DNA of 64,000 nt from Heloderma charlesbogerti (Eukaryota; Chordata; Lepidosauria; Squamata; Helodermatidae): NCBI GenBank assembly GCA_026122225.1, contig JANEZZ010000302.1, positions 372,001 to 436,000 on the forward strand, read 5' to 3'. Below are positions 1-10,869 of this stretch, in pieces. A program made the position numbers and the translations under genes. The notes below the pieces were generated by a model. The model did not search any database. It was given only the letters and a program-made list of their open reading frames with translations, and was not told where the DNA came from. Position 1 is the stretch's first letter. Every line of letters begins with the position of its first letter.

Positions 1-500
1 AACCAAATCTTACACAAATTGCTTTACTCAATTAAAAAAAAAAAAAAACAGAAATCTGCCAGCTGAGCCAACTTGATGCAGATCTAGTCGGGCCAGCTCA
101 CAGGAAAATAAGCCAAAGTCCAGGGGTTGAGCTGACTAAAGCTCAGCAAACTTTACCCCCTGGATAGATTCCTCTGAGATCCCTAATCCAGGCCCAGAGC
201 TTTGAGTGTTTAGCATCATCTTGTGTTCAACCATGTTAGTGCTGAATTAGAGTTGCCATCTCTTTTATTCTGATGGGCTGCTCTTCTTCAATGACTCTAT
301 GGCAATAGGTACATCTTTTTCCCCTCCATGCTGGGAACATCCATACCTATTCAATTTGGTTGGTGCAGATGGGTAAGAATTACACTGCTGTTCAGTTTTG
401 ATAAGAATTTACCAGTATTTGGAAAGTTCTTCATAACTGGGAGAGAGGGGACTTGAGGGATAGAAAAAGCAAATGGAGGAAAATGTGAAACTGACCAGTT
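1..500. other. no recognisable feature
   Basis: Plain AT-leaning non-coding sequence with a run of A near position 40. I see no open frame, terminal inverted repeat or repeat family that I can name. Confidence 0.6.
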
Positions 501-504
501 CACC

Positions 505-775
505 CATTCCTACCCACCAACCCATTTGTCTGATGGCTGAACTATTCTTCTAGCGAACTAGTCTTCTTCTGATCTGGAGACAACTAGCTTCTGAACCAGC
601 TTCCGATCTGAAGACTGAACTAGCTTCTGAACTAGCTTCCGATCTGAAGACTGAACTAGACTAAACTAGTCTTCTTCTGATCGCAGAACTAGTCTTCTTC
701 TACCCACCAACCCATTTGTCTGATCGCTGAACTAGTCTTCTTCGCTGAACTGGTCTGAACAAGTCTTCCTGACTG
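505..775. repeat. complex minisatellite built from CTGAACTAGTCTTCTTCTGATC-type units
   Basis: Short related words are shuffled in tandem: GAACTAGTCTTCTTC recurs about five times, GATCTGAAGACTGAACTAG twice, and a longer block beginning ACCCACCAACCCATTTGTCT occurs at both 512 and 703. The 703 block repeats the first almost exactly for about 40 bases. Spacing is irregular, so this is a higher-order, rearranged tandem array and not a simple microsatellite. No function is implied. Flanking sequence on both sides is unrelated. Confidence 0.8.
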
Positions 776-779
776 CTGC

Positions 780-1869
780 TGGCTTCCTCAGTGCCTGCGC
801 AGAAATGATTGATGCTCCACCGTCAATTTCAACGTCCCCTACTACCACAATCATCCTTTTTCAGAGTTAGAACAAGGCTGATAGCCAGCCAGTTCCCTAT
901 CGCACCTCTCCAGGATAATAACGGGACAATGTGTTAAATCACATTGCGTGCATCTGTCAGTTGGATCCAAAACCCCAAACTCTGAAAGGCAACATGTGAT
1001 AAATCTGATCACCAGAATGGGAGGCAAGAGTGCCGGGTGGGGACTCATCGTTCACATGCATTCCTACAGGATTTATTAAATATTTAAAGTCACTACATAG
1101 ATCTAAAGAGCTGTGTTATTTATTTTTTGCAAGGGCTGATCAATCATGGATGTCCTCAAAGGAAGTCAGACCTTTAACTACTCATCTGATTACATCAGCT
1201 CCATCCCCGTTGCCCCAGTTGGGGTGGTGCTTAATATTTCATCAGCACAGCTTCTAGGCAAAGCAGGGCTGGAGGTTGATTTCCTAATGGAACAGCTATT
1301 TGGTGTGTGGATTTTTTTATTACTTTTTTTAGCAATTTGGATTGAGGGGGTGCAGGGAAAAGGAAGAGAAAAATCACCTTGTCTTGGTTGCTCACTTGCT
1401 CTCTCTCACTTTCAGAGCCTCAGCAGATTTACTTTACAAAACCAATCCAGCCAAGAAAGAGAAAAGTTTCATTTAGTATGTGCCACATAAACTGTCAGCT
1501 TCCTGCTGGATCTGAGCAGCATTCAGAGAAGGGTGTATGTGCAGACTGCAGGAGCTGCCCAGCTTCCTTCTGTGATTACAAAAGCAAATCTGGTGTCATC
1601 ACAGGGGGGGAAAAAAAAAAAAAAAGACTGGGGGTGTCTTTGCTAAGGGCTGATTCAAAACATCACTTGCCCCTAAGCAGCTCCCCTGGGGTCAATGGCA
1701 AACTCCAGAAAGGTGGGTCCAAGTGCCGTATTTTGTGGGTCCATTTTTTTCAGACCCTTTCCAGAGAAGAATGCCCAGATGTCCCAAATGGATATCCAAA
1801 AAGGGTCACAGCAGACATGGCAGCCAGAATGCCCCAGATGGTATCATGGCAAGCTATTTACCTTTCTCT
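780..1869. other. no recognisable feature
   Basis: Non-coding sequence. Short open frames here have no family resemblance that I can see. A G8A14 homopolymer tract lies near 1605-1625. No inverted-repeat termini found. Confidence 0.55.
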
Positions 1870-1877
1870 GCTTAAAG

Positions 1878-2247
1878 CAGGGGCAGGGAACTGTTCTGGC
1901 TGCAGGAGCCAGATTGCCACCTAGGATACCGCCCTCCCAGAGCTGTATGACATTAGAGGGTAACCTCCTCCTTCCTGAAGCCCCTCCCCTTCTCCACAAG
2001 GCCCTGCCCCGTGGCATTATTGTATTCTGTTCTCCATGCAGAGAGAGGCATGGAGAAAGGGAATGAGCAGAGAAACCCTGCTCTTATCTCCAATCATGGA
2101 AGAGAGATAAGAGTAGGGTTTCCCTGCTCACTGCTAAGGGAAGGCTGCCTTTGTCTAATTATTGGGAGAGGCATGGGAAAGGAGGTGGGTCCTGGAAGAG
2201 AAGCTGGCAGGCCAGATGGGGGAACTCACAGAGGTTCTGTACCCCTG
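1878..2247 (+). mobile_element. non-autonomous hAT-type DNA transposon (370 bp) with perfect TSD
   Basis: The 8-base sequence GCTTAAAG lies directly before the start and again directly after the end, the TSD length of hAT transposons. The ends are short imperfect inverted repeats, CAGGGGCAGGGAACTGTTC and GAGGTTCTGTACCCCTG. The interior shows no transposase coding. It shares its end types and internal text with the elements at 4503, about 17160 and, inverted, 51008, so it belongs to a repeated family in this genome. It would depend on a transposase supplied elsewhere. Confidence 0.8.
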
Positions 2248-2255
2248 GCTTAAAG

Positions 2256-4494
2256 AGTGCAGACTCCACTGGACATCCAACAATTGGTCCATTCTTCACA
2301 TGCCTTTACATTCAGCTGCATGAGGAGTCAAAGAAGCTTCTCTGCATCCTTCTAGGCTGGGTCTTTACTGCTTCCACCCCTGCACACACACTCAGTAGGC
2401 AATGCAAAGCAGGGGGTGTATGGAGGACACTATCTGATTTCCACTGGGAGGAGTATCATGTGAAGGAACCTAAAGGCTAGTTTGAGTCAAAATTCCTCCA
2501 GAAAAAATAATGTGTAGACACTGGAGTACCCTCAGGCTACCCCAGCCATGATAGGGAGGCTTAAACCCTGCCTCAGTTCAGTCTCCCCCTTTGGTCCTGC
2601 TGGATTTTCTAGGCCTCGGAAATGGAAGCCAGGGGAGTTAATAAGTATACTGGCTTCCCCTTCTTCGGCTTCTCTTTGTCTCTCCCAGTAGTGGAGCAAA
2701 ATCCTCAGTTGTCCTTTTCTCAGCCTCCCCCCACCCCACATCTGCCTTACATAATGGTACAACCCCAGTGCCATCTCACAAGAGTTTCTAGGCTCCCTGT
2801 AGGCTGGTTTGCATTCCTGCCACCATGGAAATAGGACTGCAGCTCACTGTCGCTCACATGGGACTCCAAAAGAACACTGAGCTCCTTAAAAGGGGGAAGC
2901 ATCCCTGCCCCACTGTGGGCATTCAGCTTCTCTTACTATCCAAGATGGTGGTTGGATGGGATGGGCAAGCAATGTCTGAATAAGCTCCATGCAGGAGGTA
3001 AGGGCGTGATCCCAGGCAGAAACTCATCAGGGTGGTTGATCCTGTTTCCCAGGATTACATTTTCTATTGGGGAAGGGGAAGAGATGAACTTCCCATTCTT
3101 AATCACTCCACATGGCAGGTCATTAAAGGCTGTTTGGGGCTCAGTCAGAGCCATTTGTCCTGTCTGACTCCCTGCCATATCTATCCTCAACAGAAGGCAG
3201 TGAAAAGAGCCGGTCCATCTCTCTCAGATCCCCAAGAATAAGTTTTCAGAGTGTACATCTATGGGTAAGAAAATATCATTATCGGCATTCCCCAATGCCC
3301 CACACCTCGAAGGAAACCTAAAGGAGGAAAACGTACAGCAGCTTGCCCTCAAGAGAATGGAACAGCAGGTGGGGACTGAACTCCTGGCTGTTTTTGGCAG
3401 TGAAGACAGAGGAAAAAACCCTCTGAGAACCAGCAAGACATCACAAGACTCCTGTTAGTGTCTTTTCCACATCTCAAATACTTTGAAACTGTAAGCTGCA
3501 GGCAGAAGCCTGTCATTCTATTGTGCATCAAATAGAACTACCATTGACAGAGGACAATAGATGTTGGTGCACCGGCAGCTGATACATCTCAAAGGTGTGG
3601 AAGGTGGTGCTAGAGCCACGTTCCACAGCCAGCAACCTCACAAGATGATGTGTCTGTTGGACTGTACCTTTTCAGTTTACTGTGGAGGAGGGGGGATCAT
3701 ATGTGTGAATACTCCTCCACATTTAAAACAAAATGCTAAAAACCTGACATCCTAGTTCTGTACATGCAGGGAGATTTTTTATTTGTATTTTGCTTTCGAC
3801 TTTTTTTTTTCCTTGTGAATGATGGGATTATTTAGTAACGATGCCTTATGATAGAAAGGCAATTAGCAGAGAAAAACAAAAACGGCAAAACAGAATGAGC
3901 ATTTACCAGTCCCACATGCATGCAGGCTATCTTATAACAATAAAAGAGGAGACCCCCCCACCGCCATCTTTGGTGAAGAAAAGGTAAAATGGTTTTACTC
4001 ACAAATAATCTTGCATGAAAAATGCAGGTACAGCACAGAGTTTGAAAAAGAGTTTGTTCAGTCCATTTTGTGTTCCATTACATAGGCAGGAGCGAGAGAG
4101 CAAACACACGTGCTCCCAGCAATGGTGGAAGTCAGAGAGGGGCAGGGGGAAGGAAGGGAAGGAGCAAAAGGAAGAAATCACAGGAAACCACATTGTAGGC
4201 TATAGAGATCCTAAGGCTAGCTGTGGTCAAAATCCCCATGAGTTTCCTAACTGCAACAATGCCCCCTTCCAGTAACTTGCAGAGGAGGGTGCAATATTCC
4301 CCAGAGTGAGGGAGCATTCAAACACTTGATCCTCTACCTGCAGTTAAAAATGCAACAGAAACGTCTTACGATTGCTGATTGTGCATTTCAGTGCATAGAC
4401 CAGGGATTGGAAAACAGATGTTTGTGCACTGTAATTCGTAAGTGGCTGCTAGGCACTTAAAGAAAAGGACAATAGAAGAAATACTGTCATGACT
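2256..4494. other. no recognisable feature
   Basis: About 2.2 kb of unassigned non-coding sequence. It has small open frames in every frame but none with domain character, no tRNA or SINE head, and no terminal repeats that I could pair. Confidence 0.5.
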
Positions 4495-4502
4495 GCATAG
4501 AG

Positions 4503-4892
4503 CAGGCCTGTAGATCTTCATGCCCAGGGGGCAAATCCAGTCCACCTAGAATCCCATGTCACCCTTCCAAAGTTTGCCAGATGGCCATGCCTCCTTCCCC
4601 TGGCTCCACTCCCTTTTCCCTGACTACCCTTTGTTGGGTAGCTTCCCAGATTTTGCATATTTTTTTTCCTCCATTCTAAAAGGTTGAAATGCCCTTTCCT
4701 AAGGCTTAGTTGCTGGCAGTAAAAGCTTTAAGTGAAAATATGCTGATATTTGTGGTCATTTTAGTCCCACCCATTTAGCCTTTGGCTCCACCCCCTTTTC
4801 CCTTCGTTCCCACCCACCATCAGGATGTGGCCCCCATGAACTTATTAAAAATTGAATTTAGCCTCCTTGCTTTAAGAAGTTCAACACCTCTG
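4503..4892 (+). mobile_element. non-autonomous hAT-type element, same family as 1878
   Basis: Flanked by GCATAGAG on the left and GCATAGAT on the right, an 8-bp TSD with one difference. Ends read CAGGCCTGTAGATC and AAGTTCAACACCTCTG. Internal text such as GGTTGAAATGCCC followed by TTTCCTAAGGCTTAG and a block of GGCTCCACCCCC is shared with the copy near 17160. No coding capacity. Confidence 0.75.
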
Positions 4893-4900
4893 GCATAGAT

Positions 4901-5575
4901 AAGGGCAGAAACAAAGTTTGGGAGACCAGATGCAAAGCTGGAGGGCAGGACTCTGTACCTTTAATAGTACTGTATAAAAGCAGGTTAGCTTATGCAGGTT
5001 TCCTAACCCCTGCATGACAGCATTGTGCCTGCCAAAATGTGTTTTTTTCTGCACCATATGTCTTCCTCTGCATCTGATTCTAAACAAAGCTGGAAGTAGC
5101 ATGAACTGGGCATAAAGTCATCAACAGTGAGAAATTCAAACTTAAAAATGTTTAAATGTAAGATAGCCTTTTAAAAAGTTAGATTGTTTTACTGATGACC
5201 AAGAGTAAAGTAGTAACTTGTCAAATTAAGTACCATACACTGTTCGGGGGGGGGGGTGTTTATGTTTGTTTGTTTTTCCCTAGACCCTTTTTAATTCAAT
5301 TGGATCCTGAATGGGGAATGTTGAAAAATCTGAACAAAAATATTACCAAGATTTTTCCACTCCACAGACAGATGCTTGTAGAAAGGGGAAAGTATGTATA
5401 TGTATTTTAGCAATATGTCCACAAGCAAGCAAGCAAACCATAAACAGATATTTGCCTGGTCACTGATGGCACGTAAGAATAAATCTACAGGCAATCTGAG
5501 AGGGAAGCTTTGGTAAACCAGAAGAGAGCCGGCTACTTCACAAAGAGAAACAAGGAAACTACCAGTGTGCCAAAA
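4901..5575. other. no recognisable feature
   Basis: Unassigned non-coding sequence; a G10 run at about 5246-5256 is the only local peculiarity. Confidence 0.5.
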
Positions 5576-5579
5576 ATAA

Positions 5580-5838
5580 GTCTCAGCTATATGTGAGCCT
5601 TTTAGCTTTTTAGCTTTCTAGACTTTTAGCTTTGCTGTTTTAAATCTGTATTTTAAATTCCTGCACTGCTGCTAGGTTTTATTGTGGTTGTATTGTTATA
5701 TTGTGGTTTTAATGTTCTATACATATATTTTAAATTGTTTTATTGTGTGCCGTTTGGTTTTAATTCTTGTGAACTGCCCAGAGAGCTTCGGCTATTGGGC
5801 GGTATAGAAATGAAATAAATAAATAAATAAATAAATAA
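5580..5838 (+). mobile_element. L2-type LINE 3' untranslated tail
   Basis: The stretch is the 3' tail only. A T-rich segment is followed by GAACTGCCCAGAGAGCTTCG, GGGCGGTATAGAAATG and a terminal (AAAT)n run. The same tail appears in antisense at 6457 and 40084, where it is joined to recognisable L2-like C-terminal coding sequence, and in sense at 53890. The coding part is missing here (5' truncation, the usual fate of LINE insertions). Confidence 0.75.
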
Positions 5839-5985
5839 TATGTGGACAGAATGACTAGTATTAAAAATGACTGGCTAGTAAATGTTGTGAAGATAAATTA
5901 ATAGAAGGCCTGAACTGCAGTGTGTGTTTGGGAACAACTATGGGTTTCATTTTCATTGACTCAGCATATGAAGACATTAGGGACT

Positions 5986-6309
5986 TAAGGGGCACTCCTA
6001 TGCAGATTTCGACAGAAAAAAGTCCTACAATTCTAGCAGTGGAGGCTGGGGTTCTAAATCCAATTTCGGTGGGGTTATAAATCCATTCTGGGTTTTAATC
6101 AGAACTATCCAGAACTCTAAAGGCACTATCCAAAGTGCTGAACCCTATTCCCAAAATGGGTTCAGCACCTTGGATAGCTCCTTTAGAGGTCTGGCTGGTT
6201 CTGACTAAAACCCAGAATGGATGCACAGCCCCACCAAAATCTGGGTTCCCAGCCTCCACTGAACTCTAGGACTTTTTCCTGGCTAGATACGCACAGGATT
6301 GTGCCCTAA
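5986..6309. mobile_element. palindromic MITE, outer element of a nested pair
   Basis: The two halves, 5986-6036 and 6262-6309, are inverted copies: left GGGGCACTCCTATGCAGATTT with AAAAAAGTCCTACAATTCTAG, right AACTCTAGGACTTTTTCC with CGCACAGGATTGTGCCCTAA. The halves match the uninterrupted palindromes at 31520 and 36637. They are separated by the hAT MITE at 6037, so the outer element is older. Superfamily not determined. Confidence 0.7.
6037..6261. mobile_element. palindromic hAT-type MITE (CAGTGGAGGCTGG ends), nested
   Basis: It begins CAGTGGAGGCTGG and ends CCAGCCTCCACTG, a perfect inverted terminal repeat, and almost the whole 225 bp folds back on itself (CCAAAATGGG... arms around 6150). 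The flanks are AATTCTAG and AACTCTAG, an 8-bp TSD with one mismatch, consistent with hAT. Related copies lie at 22344 and 45103. It sits inside the centre of another palindrome. Confidence 0.82.
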
Positions 6310-6456
6310 CAGATCACCGCCAGTCTGCTCTTTTCATTTATTGTTCCCTAGGCTTGTCTTCCCTGATTCCACTCTTCCCCAGATTCCAATTTAAGTAGGA
6401 GAATTTCCAACAAATGAATTCCAAGAATTATAGCATGTGCTGTTTGCTGCATTTTT

Positions 6457-7490
6457 TGTTACCATTCATTAATTCATTCATTCATTTCTATACTGCCCAA
6501 TAGCCAAAGCATTCTGGGCGGTTCACAAAAATTTAAACCACAAAGTGCAGCATAAAACAATATAAAATATAAAAGCTCAAAACCACAAAGTAACAGTACA
6601 ACCAGAATAAAACCAGAATAAAACCTAGCAGCAGCGCAGAGATTTAAAATACAGATTTAAAACACCAGAGCTAAAAGACTAGGAAGCTAAAATGCTAAAA
6701 TACTGGGAGAATAAGAAGGTAAAAATAAACATAAAAACCTGGCGCCAGAAGAAGTACAATGTAGGTGCCAGACGAACCTCTCTAGCAAGCTCATGCCACA
6801 GCTGGGGTGCCACAGCAGAAAAGGCCCTCTTTCTGGTAGCCACCTGCCTCACTTCCTTTGGCAAGGGCTCATGGAGAAGGATCCCTGAAGTAGGGATGTT
6901 GCAAGCACCCAAATTAGTCTGGGGGGCCAGAAAATCCCCCCCCCCAGGGCCCTGCTCACCAAACTCCGGGGCACTGATGGGCCCAACCGACAAGTGCCCT
7001 GGAGCTTGGCAAGCAGCCGGGGAACAGCTTGCCCTTGACAGCCGACTAGGCAGGAGGAAGAGGAGGCGGCGCCCCATCGCAAGCACCCTCCCGGACACTC
7101 CCCACACTCACCTGGGCCCCATCCAGCAAACACCAGCCATTTTGCTGACGTGTGGTTTGTTGGGTTTTTTATGAAAAAAGGGAGCTAAAAGAAACTGCAC
7201 ATATTTAAATGTGCACATTTTTTAAGCTCCCTTTTTCGTTAAAAAAAAAAAAGCTGCAAAATGGTGGGCACTTACCAGATGGGCCCGGGATGAGTACAGG
7301 TGACTCACCGAGCTCCTCGGGCCTTGAGCACAGGTCTGGGGGGGCGAGCAGGGGGGCGCTTCAGCTGGAGCCCGGAGAACCTGGGTGGGGGTGGGTTTGC
7401 ACATCCCTACCCTGAACATGATCTTAGGGTCCAGGCAGGCACATATGGGAGGAGGTGATCCTTCAGATAACCTCACCCCAAGCCTTCCAT
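6457..7490 (-). mobile_element. L2-type LINE 3' end, interrupted by a hAT element
   Basis: Read on the minus strand, the piece encodes the ending typical of L2-class LINE proteins. The phrase RAFSAVAPQLWHELAREVRL is followed by a T-rich 3' UTR and a tail close to that at 5580. At 6891-7409 a hAT element interrupts it; the LINE resumes at 7418 with the text TCTTAGGGTCCAGGCAGGCA, which in the uninterrupted copy at 40084 follows immediately. Several in-frame differences make it a dead copy. 5' truncated. Confidence 0.78.
6891..7409. mobile_element. hAT-like TAGGGATG element inserted in the L2
   Basis: It starts TAGGGATGTTGCAAGC and ends GTTTGCACATCCCTA. The flanks CCCTGAAG and CCCTGAAC form an 8-bp TSD with one mismatch. 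The interior holds a hairpin in which AAAAAGGGAGCT pairs with AGCTCCCTTTTT around a centre of ATTTAAAT near 7205. GC-rich arms contain splice-donor-like sequences (CAG|GTGAGT on the minus strand near 7108, CTG|GTAAGT on the minus strand near 7272). The same terminal bases and palindromic core occur in the larger chained-palindrome family. No coding. Confidence 0.85.
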
Positions 7491-7494
7491 TCAA

Positions 7495-8025
7495 CTGTAT
7501 GTCTCCACAACACCTCTAAATTATTGAGGGACATGTGTGGATTGATGAAGCACCATCTTTTTGGAGTGTTTTTAATTAGTTTTTGTTGTTTCAATCAGTC
7601 TTGATAGGATTGTATGTATGATTGCATCCAGTGCAATGATGGTCAGTTTTGAAGTGCAGGCACTCATCATGACATTCCTCATAGCCATAACCCCCAAGGA
7701 GAGTCCAAAAGGTCCGGTAGCTGTTGATCCATATCAACTTAGGAGTTCTAGCAGTTTTCATCTTCACCAGCTCTTTTGTGAACCTAATGGATCTTAATTG
7801 CCCATTCAAGACCAAGCCACCCCAAAATTCTTTGCGATGCGTTGCTACAGGGATAGCTCAGAACAACATAGAATTGCTGGGAAAATGTGAGGATTGCAGC
7901 TACGCTCAGAAGGAACAGCAGAGTCTGAGGGGGGTGGCAGGTGATGTCAGCAATCCTGCTAATCAAAAGTGCCAAGGCGAGCCCTAGCTCCACTAAACCA
8001 CTGATTGCGTCAAGATGTGTAACTG
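7495..8025. other. no recognisable feature
   Basis: Unassigned non-coding sequence between two LINE remnants; it may include older LINE sequence too decayed to recognise. Confidence 0.45.
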
Positions 8026-8029
8026 CCTC

Positions 8030-8640
8030 GGTGCCTGGTTTGGAAGTCGCAGCTAGGGCAGAAGGAAGCAGCTAGAATGCTCAGTGGGGCACCTAGCTAT
8101 ATCCATATTATGCCTGTCTTACAAGAACTGCACTGGCTGCCTATTAGCTACTGAGCCATGTTTAAGGTTCTGTTGTTGACATGCAAAGCCATAAATAACT
8201 CAGGACCAGGGTACCTAGCAGATGCCTTCCTCTATATGCACCCAGTCAACACTTGTGATTCTCAGAGGGGTTCTTACTGGTCATTCTGCAACCAACAGAA
8301 TGTTTTCTTGTAATACCATGAAAGTGCACCTTCTCAGCTTCCCTCTGGTCTGGAACACTTTCCCATACACAGTTTGAGAGGCAGAAACTGTGCCAAGGTT
8401 AAAACGCCTTTCGAAAATGTATTTGTTTACACAGGCTTTCCCTGGCTTGTAATGGACTATGTCACTGCTCTATTTTACTGTTTATGTTTCTGCTGTAATG
8501 TTTTTAATTATTGATCAGTTTTTATATGATTGTGTACTTTATGTATTTTAGTGTAAAGAGATTTTATTATATTAAGCAGTATATAAGTAATGTAACTGTA
8601 AGTAAATACATAAATAAATGTATTTACTTAAAGAGTGGCT
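8030..8640 (+). mobile_element. decayed L2-type LINE, C-terminal coding remnant plus 3' UTR
   Basis: In the plus strand, frames broken by indels still spell HIMPVLQELHWLPIS and FKVLLLTCKAINNSGPGYLA, which match the well-known C-terminal region of L2/CR1-group reverse-transcriptase proteins (pattern HI.PVL..LHWLP, FK.L.LTYKA.....P.YL). Further on, the 3' part is AT-rich and ends in ATAAATAAATG. Many stops and frame changes show it is old and inactive. Confidence 0.65.
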
Positions 8641-8649
8641 GGGTGACCA

Positions 8650-10185
8650 GCCAGATGGGCGATTAATAAATTTAATAATAATAATAATGTGGTTAGTGCA
8701 ATGTTTTTCTAAGGTGCCCCAAGTTGCTGTGCATTAGCAAGATGCCCCCAAACTATCTTGATAATGCATATATACAATCCCATCAAGATAGCTTTTTTGC
8801 AGTTTTCAGTTAATACACATGCATGCTGCAATAATGAAGAGGGGAAGTTTTAATGAAGTGAAAGCTACATCAAACCGTATGAGCAAAATATTCTGTATAA
8901 AATTCAGGAATAAATTTTTGAAACACCCAGAAGAATGCAATATTCCTAATGCATTGGTTCTGCTTTGGAGACAAAACCAGATCGCCTCCAACTCCTTGAT
9001 TCTACAAGTTGGGTTGCTAAAAATATGTATACACCCCTTTCATTATGTGCATCCATATGCAATGCATGCTGACAGCTACCACACTGTGGGAAAATATGTC
9101 CCAAACTGTAGATGGGAAGTCATCTCGTAGTCACTGCCGTGAGCATTAGTTGCACTGATATGTTCGAAAAAGAGCTTTGTAGCATTTTCTCTGCAGAGCA
9201 CTCCAGAACATGACAAAACAGCTTTTAAGTTAAGGTGGGATTATTCCAGTACATCTCTTTTGTGTGCCTGGCCTCATTGAACAGTTATGGCCAGACTAAC
9301 CAGGGCAGGTGTTATGAGACCAGAGACAGCTAAATCTATGTAATCATGTAATTTTTTGCATGATTGAGCTCAGAAATGTAATAATAAGGAAAAAGGGAGG
9401 GTGGAGAACAGAAAAAAAAAACCCAAAGTAAAACGAAGAAGAAAAGGAGGCAGGCAAGTGAGGCAACAGTTCAGCAAAACCAGCAGTTGACAAAGATGAA
9501 TGGTTAGATGGAGCTGCTTTACCCAGTCTGCAAGCATGGAAGCCCTGGTCATCTTTTGCTTCCCCAAGCAGGGAGCCAGGATGCAGAGCAACCAATGAGA
9601 ACCCAGGTCAAAAAGCCTGAACCCTAGAAATGCCGAGCATTCTGTAAAAGACCCTGGGGCTCCTTAGCAGAGTCACTGCTTGTTAGTGGACAAAAGGATT
9701 CACTAATTACTCCCTAGCCATAGTACAAGACATGCAGGGCCTTGCTACAGGGACTTGGATGAACACAGAAAACTCTTTCTTCCATAGAAACTGAAGTTAA
9801 GATACTGAGATGTATCCTAACGCAACTTGTAGTGAGATTGCTTTTGTCTCTGGTCATCAACAATGATGAGCCACATTTTTAGATGAGTAAAGACTGCAGG
9901 GCCAGCCACCTTGGCTCTGCCCACTGGCTCCATCCCAAAGGAGCTCATAAATCCCTTTATGCCCAAGGTGAAAACTTTGGCAGAGCCATCTCCTTATTGT
10001 GCCCCTCAACTGCTCCCTCCCCTGCAGTGACGGAGACACCAGCAAATGACAGTCATCAGCTCAGCAGAGCCAGCCCTACCATTAGGAAGAGTGAGGTGAC
10101 CACCCAGGTGGCAAGATGTTGGAGGACAAAGTTGTGTGTGATATGCAGCATACCTTTGCCCCCTAAGCTAGCCTCCTGACCTTTC
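8650..10185. other. no recognisable feature
   Basis: About 1.5 kb of unassigned non-coding sequence. A short (AAT)n run at about 8668-8687 is the only simple repeat. No paired terminal repeats. Confidence 0.5.
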
Positions 10186-10188
10186 GTG

Positions 10189-10240
10189 CAGTGGAGGCTG
10201 GCGCCCCATTGCCACTGATGAGGAAGGAGCACTTTTTTTG
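10189..10240. mobile_element. fragment with CAGTGGAGGCTGG MITE end
   Basis: The exact 13-base end shared with the MITEs at 6037 and 45103 occurs here, but I could not find the matching other end, so only one terminus survives or the rest has decayed. Confidence 0.4.
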
Positions 10241-10659
10241 CCTGGGCCTTGGCTTATGTTGTGGGAAATGATGGCAATGAATAATGTAAGTGAGGGTTCT
10301 ATTATATGCCATCCATAGCTATTACTATCTTGCATTTGATTCAAACAGAAAAATAAAACTATCCAAGAATGTAGTTCTGAGTTTTCCCTCATTGTATAAG
10401 AGCTCCCTTCCAGCTGGCCACCTAGAGTTGATGATGACTTTTTTGGGATGAGTGTTTCCCTTCCGCCTTCAGAGAAAAATGCATCACCCCCAAAAGGACA
10501 AATATTTGCATAAGAACTGCATATGTTCATTTATATGTACATATTCACATTTAGAAATAATTGCTATAATAAATGCCATTATGGATGGAAGGATGGATCA
10601 GTGTATTTCCAACCCATGGCGGTTTCACCCATGTTCTTTCATAAGTCTGTTCCATCCCA

Positions 10660-10840
10660 TTTCTGCAGCATTCTCCTCTGGATGTTTTGGACTACAACTC
10701 CCATCAGACCTGGACAGGAAGGGTAATCAACAGGGGTTATGGGAATTTCAGTCAAAATCATCTGGAGGGTTGAGGAAGGCTGTGTTCTCAGTTAAAATCA
10801 TCTGGAGGGTTGAGGAAGGCTGTGTTTTCGCATCAATTTG
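10660..10840. mobile_element. remnant of palindromic MITE (GATGTTTTGGACTACAACTCCCA type) with internal duplication
   Basis: The left arm GGATGTTTTGGACTACAACTCCCATCA is followed after about 35 bp by the decayed opposite arm ATGGGAATTTCAGTCAAAATCATCTGG. A 40-bp piece starting AAAATCATCTGGAGGGTTGA is then tandemly duplicated (about 10755 and 10795). The intact form of the family is at 37869. Confidence 0.6.
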
Positions 10841-10869
10841 CATTTTTAAAAAATAACTGCATGAAAACT

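Noticed and set aside
1379..1924. Plus-strand 181-codon frame as a host gene
   Set aside because: It runs through a poly-A/poly-G tract and into the flank of a hAT element; no domain, signal or conserved motif.
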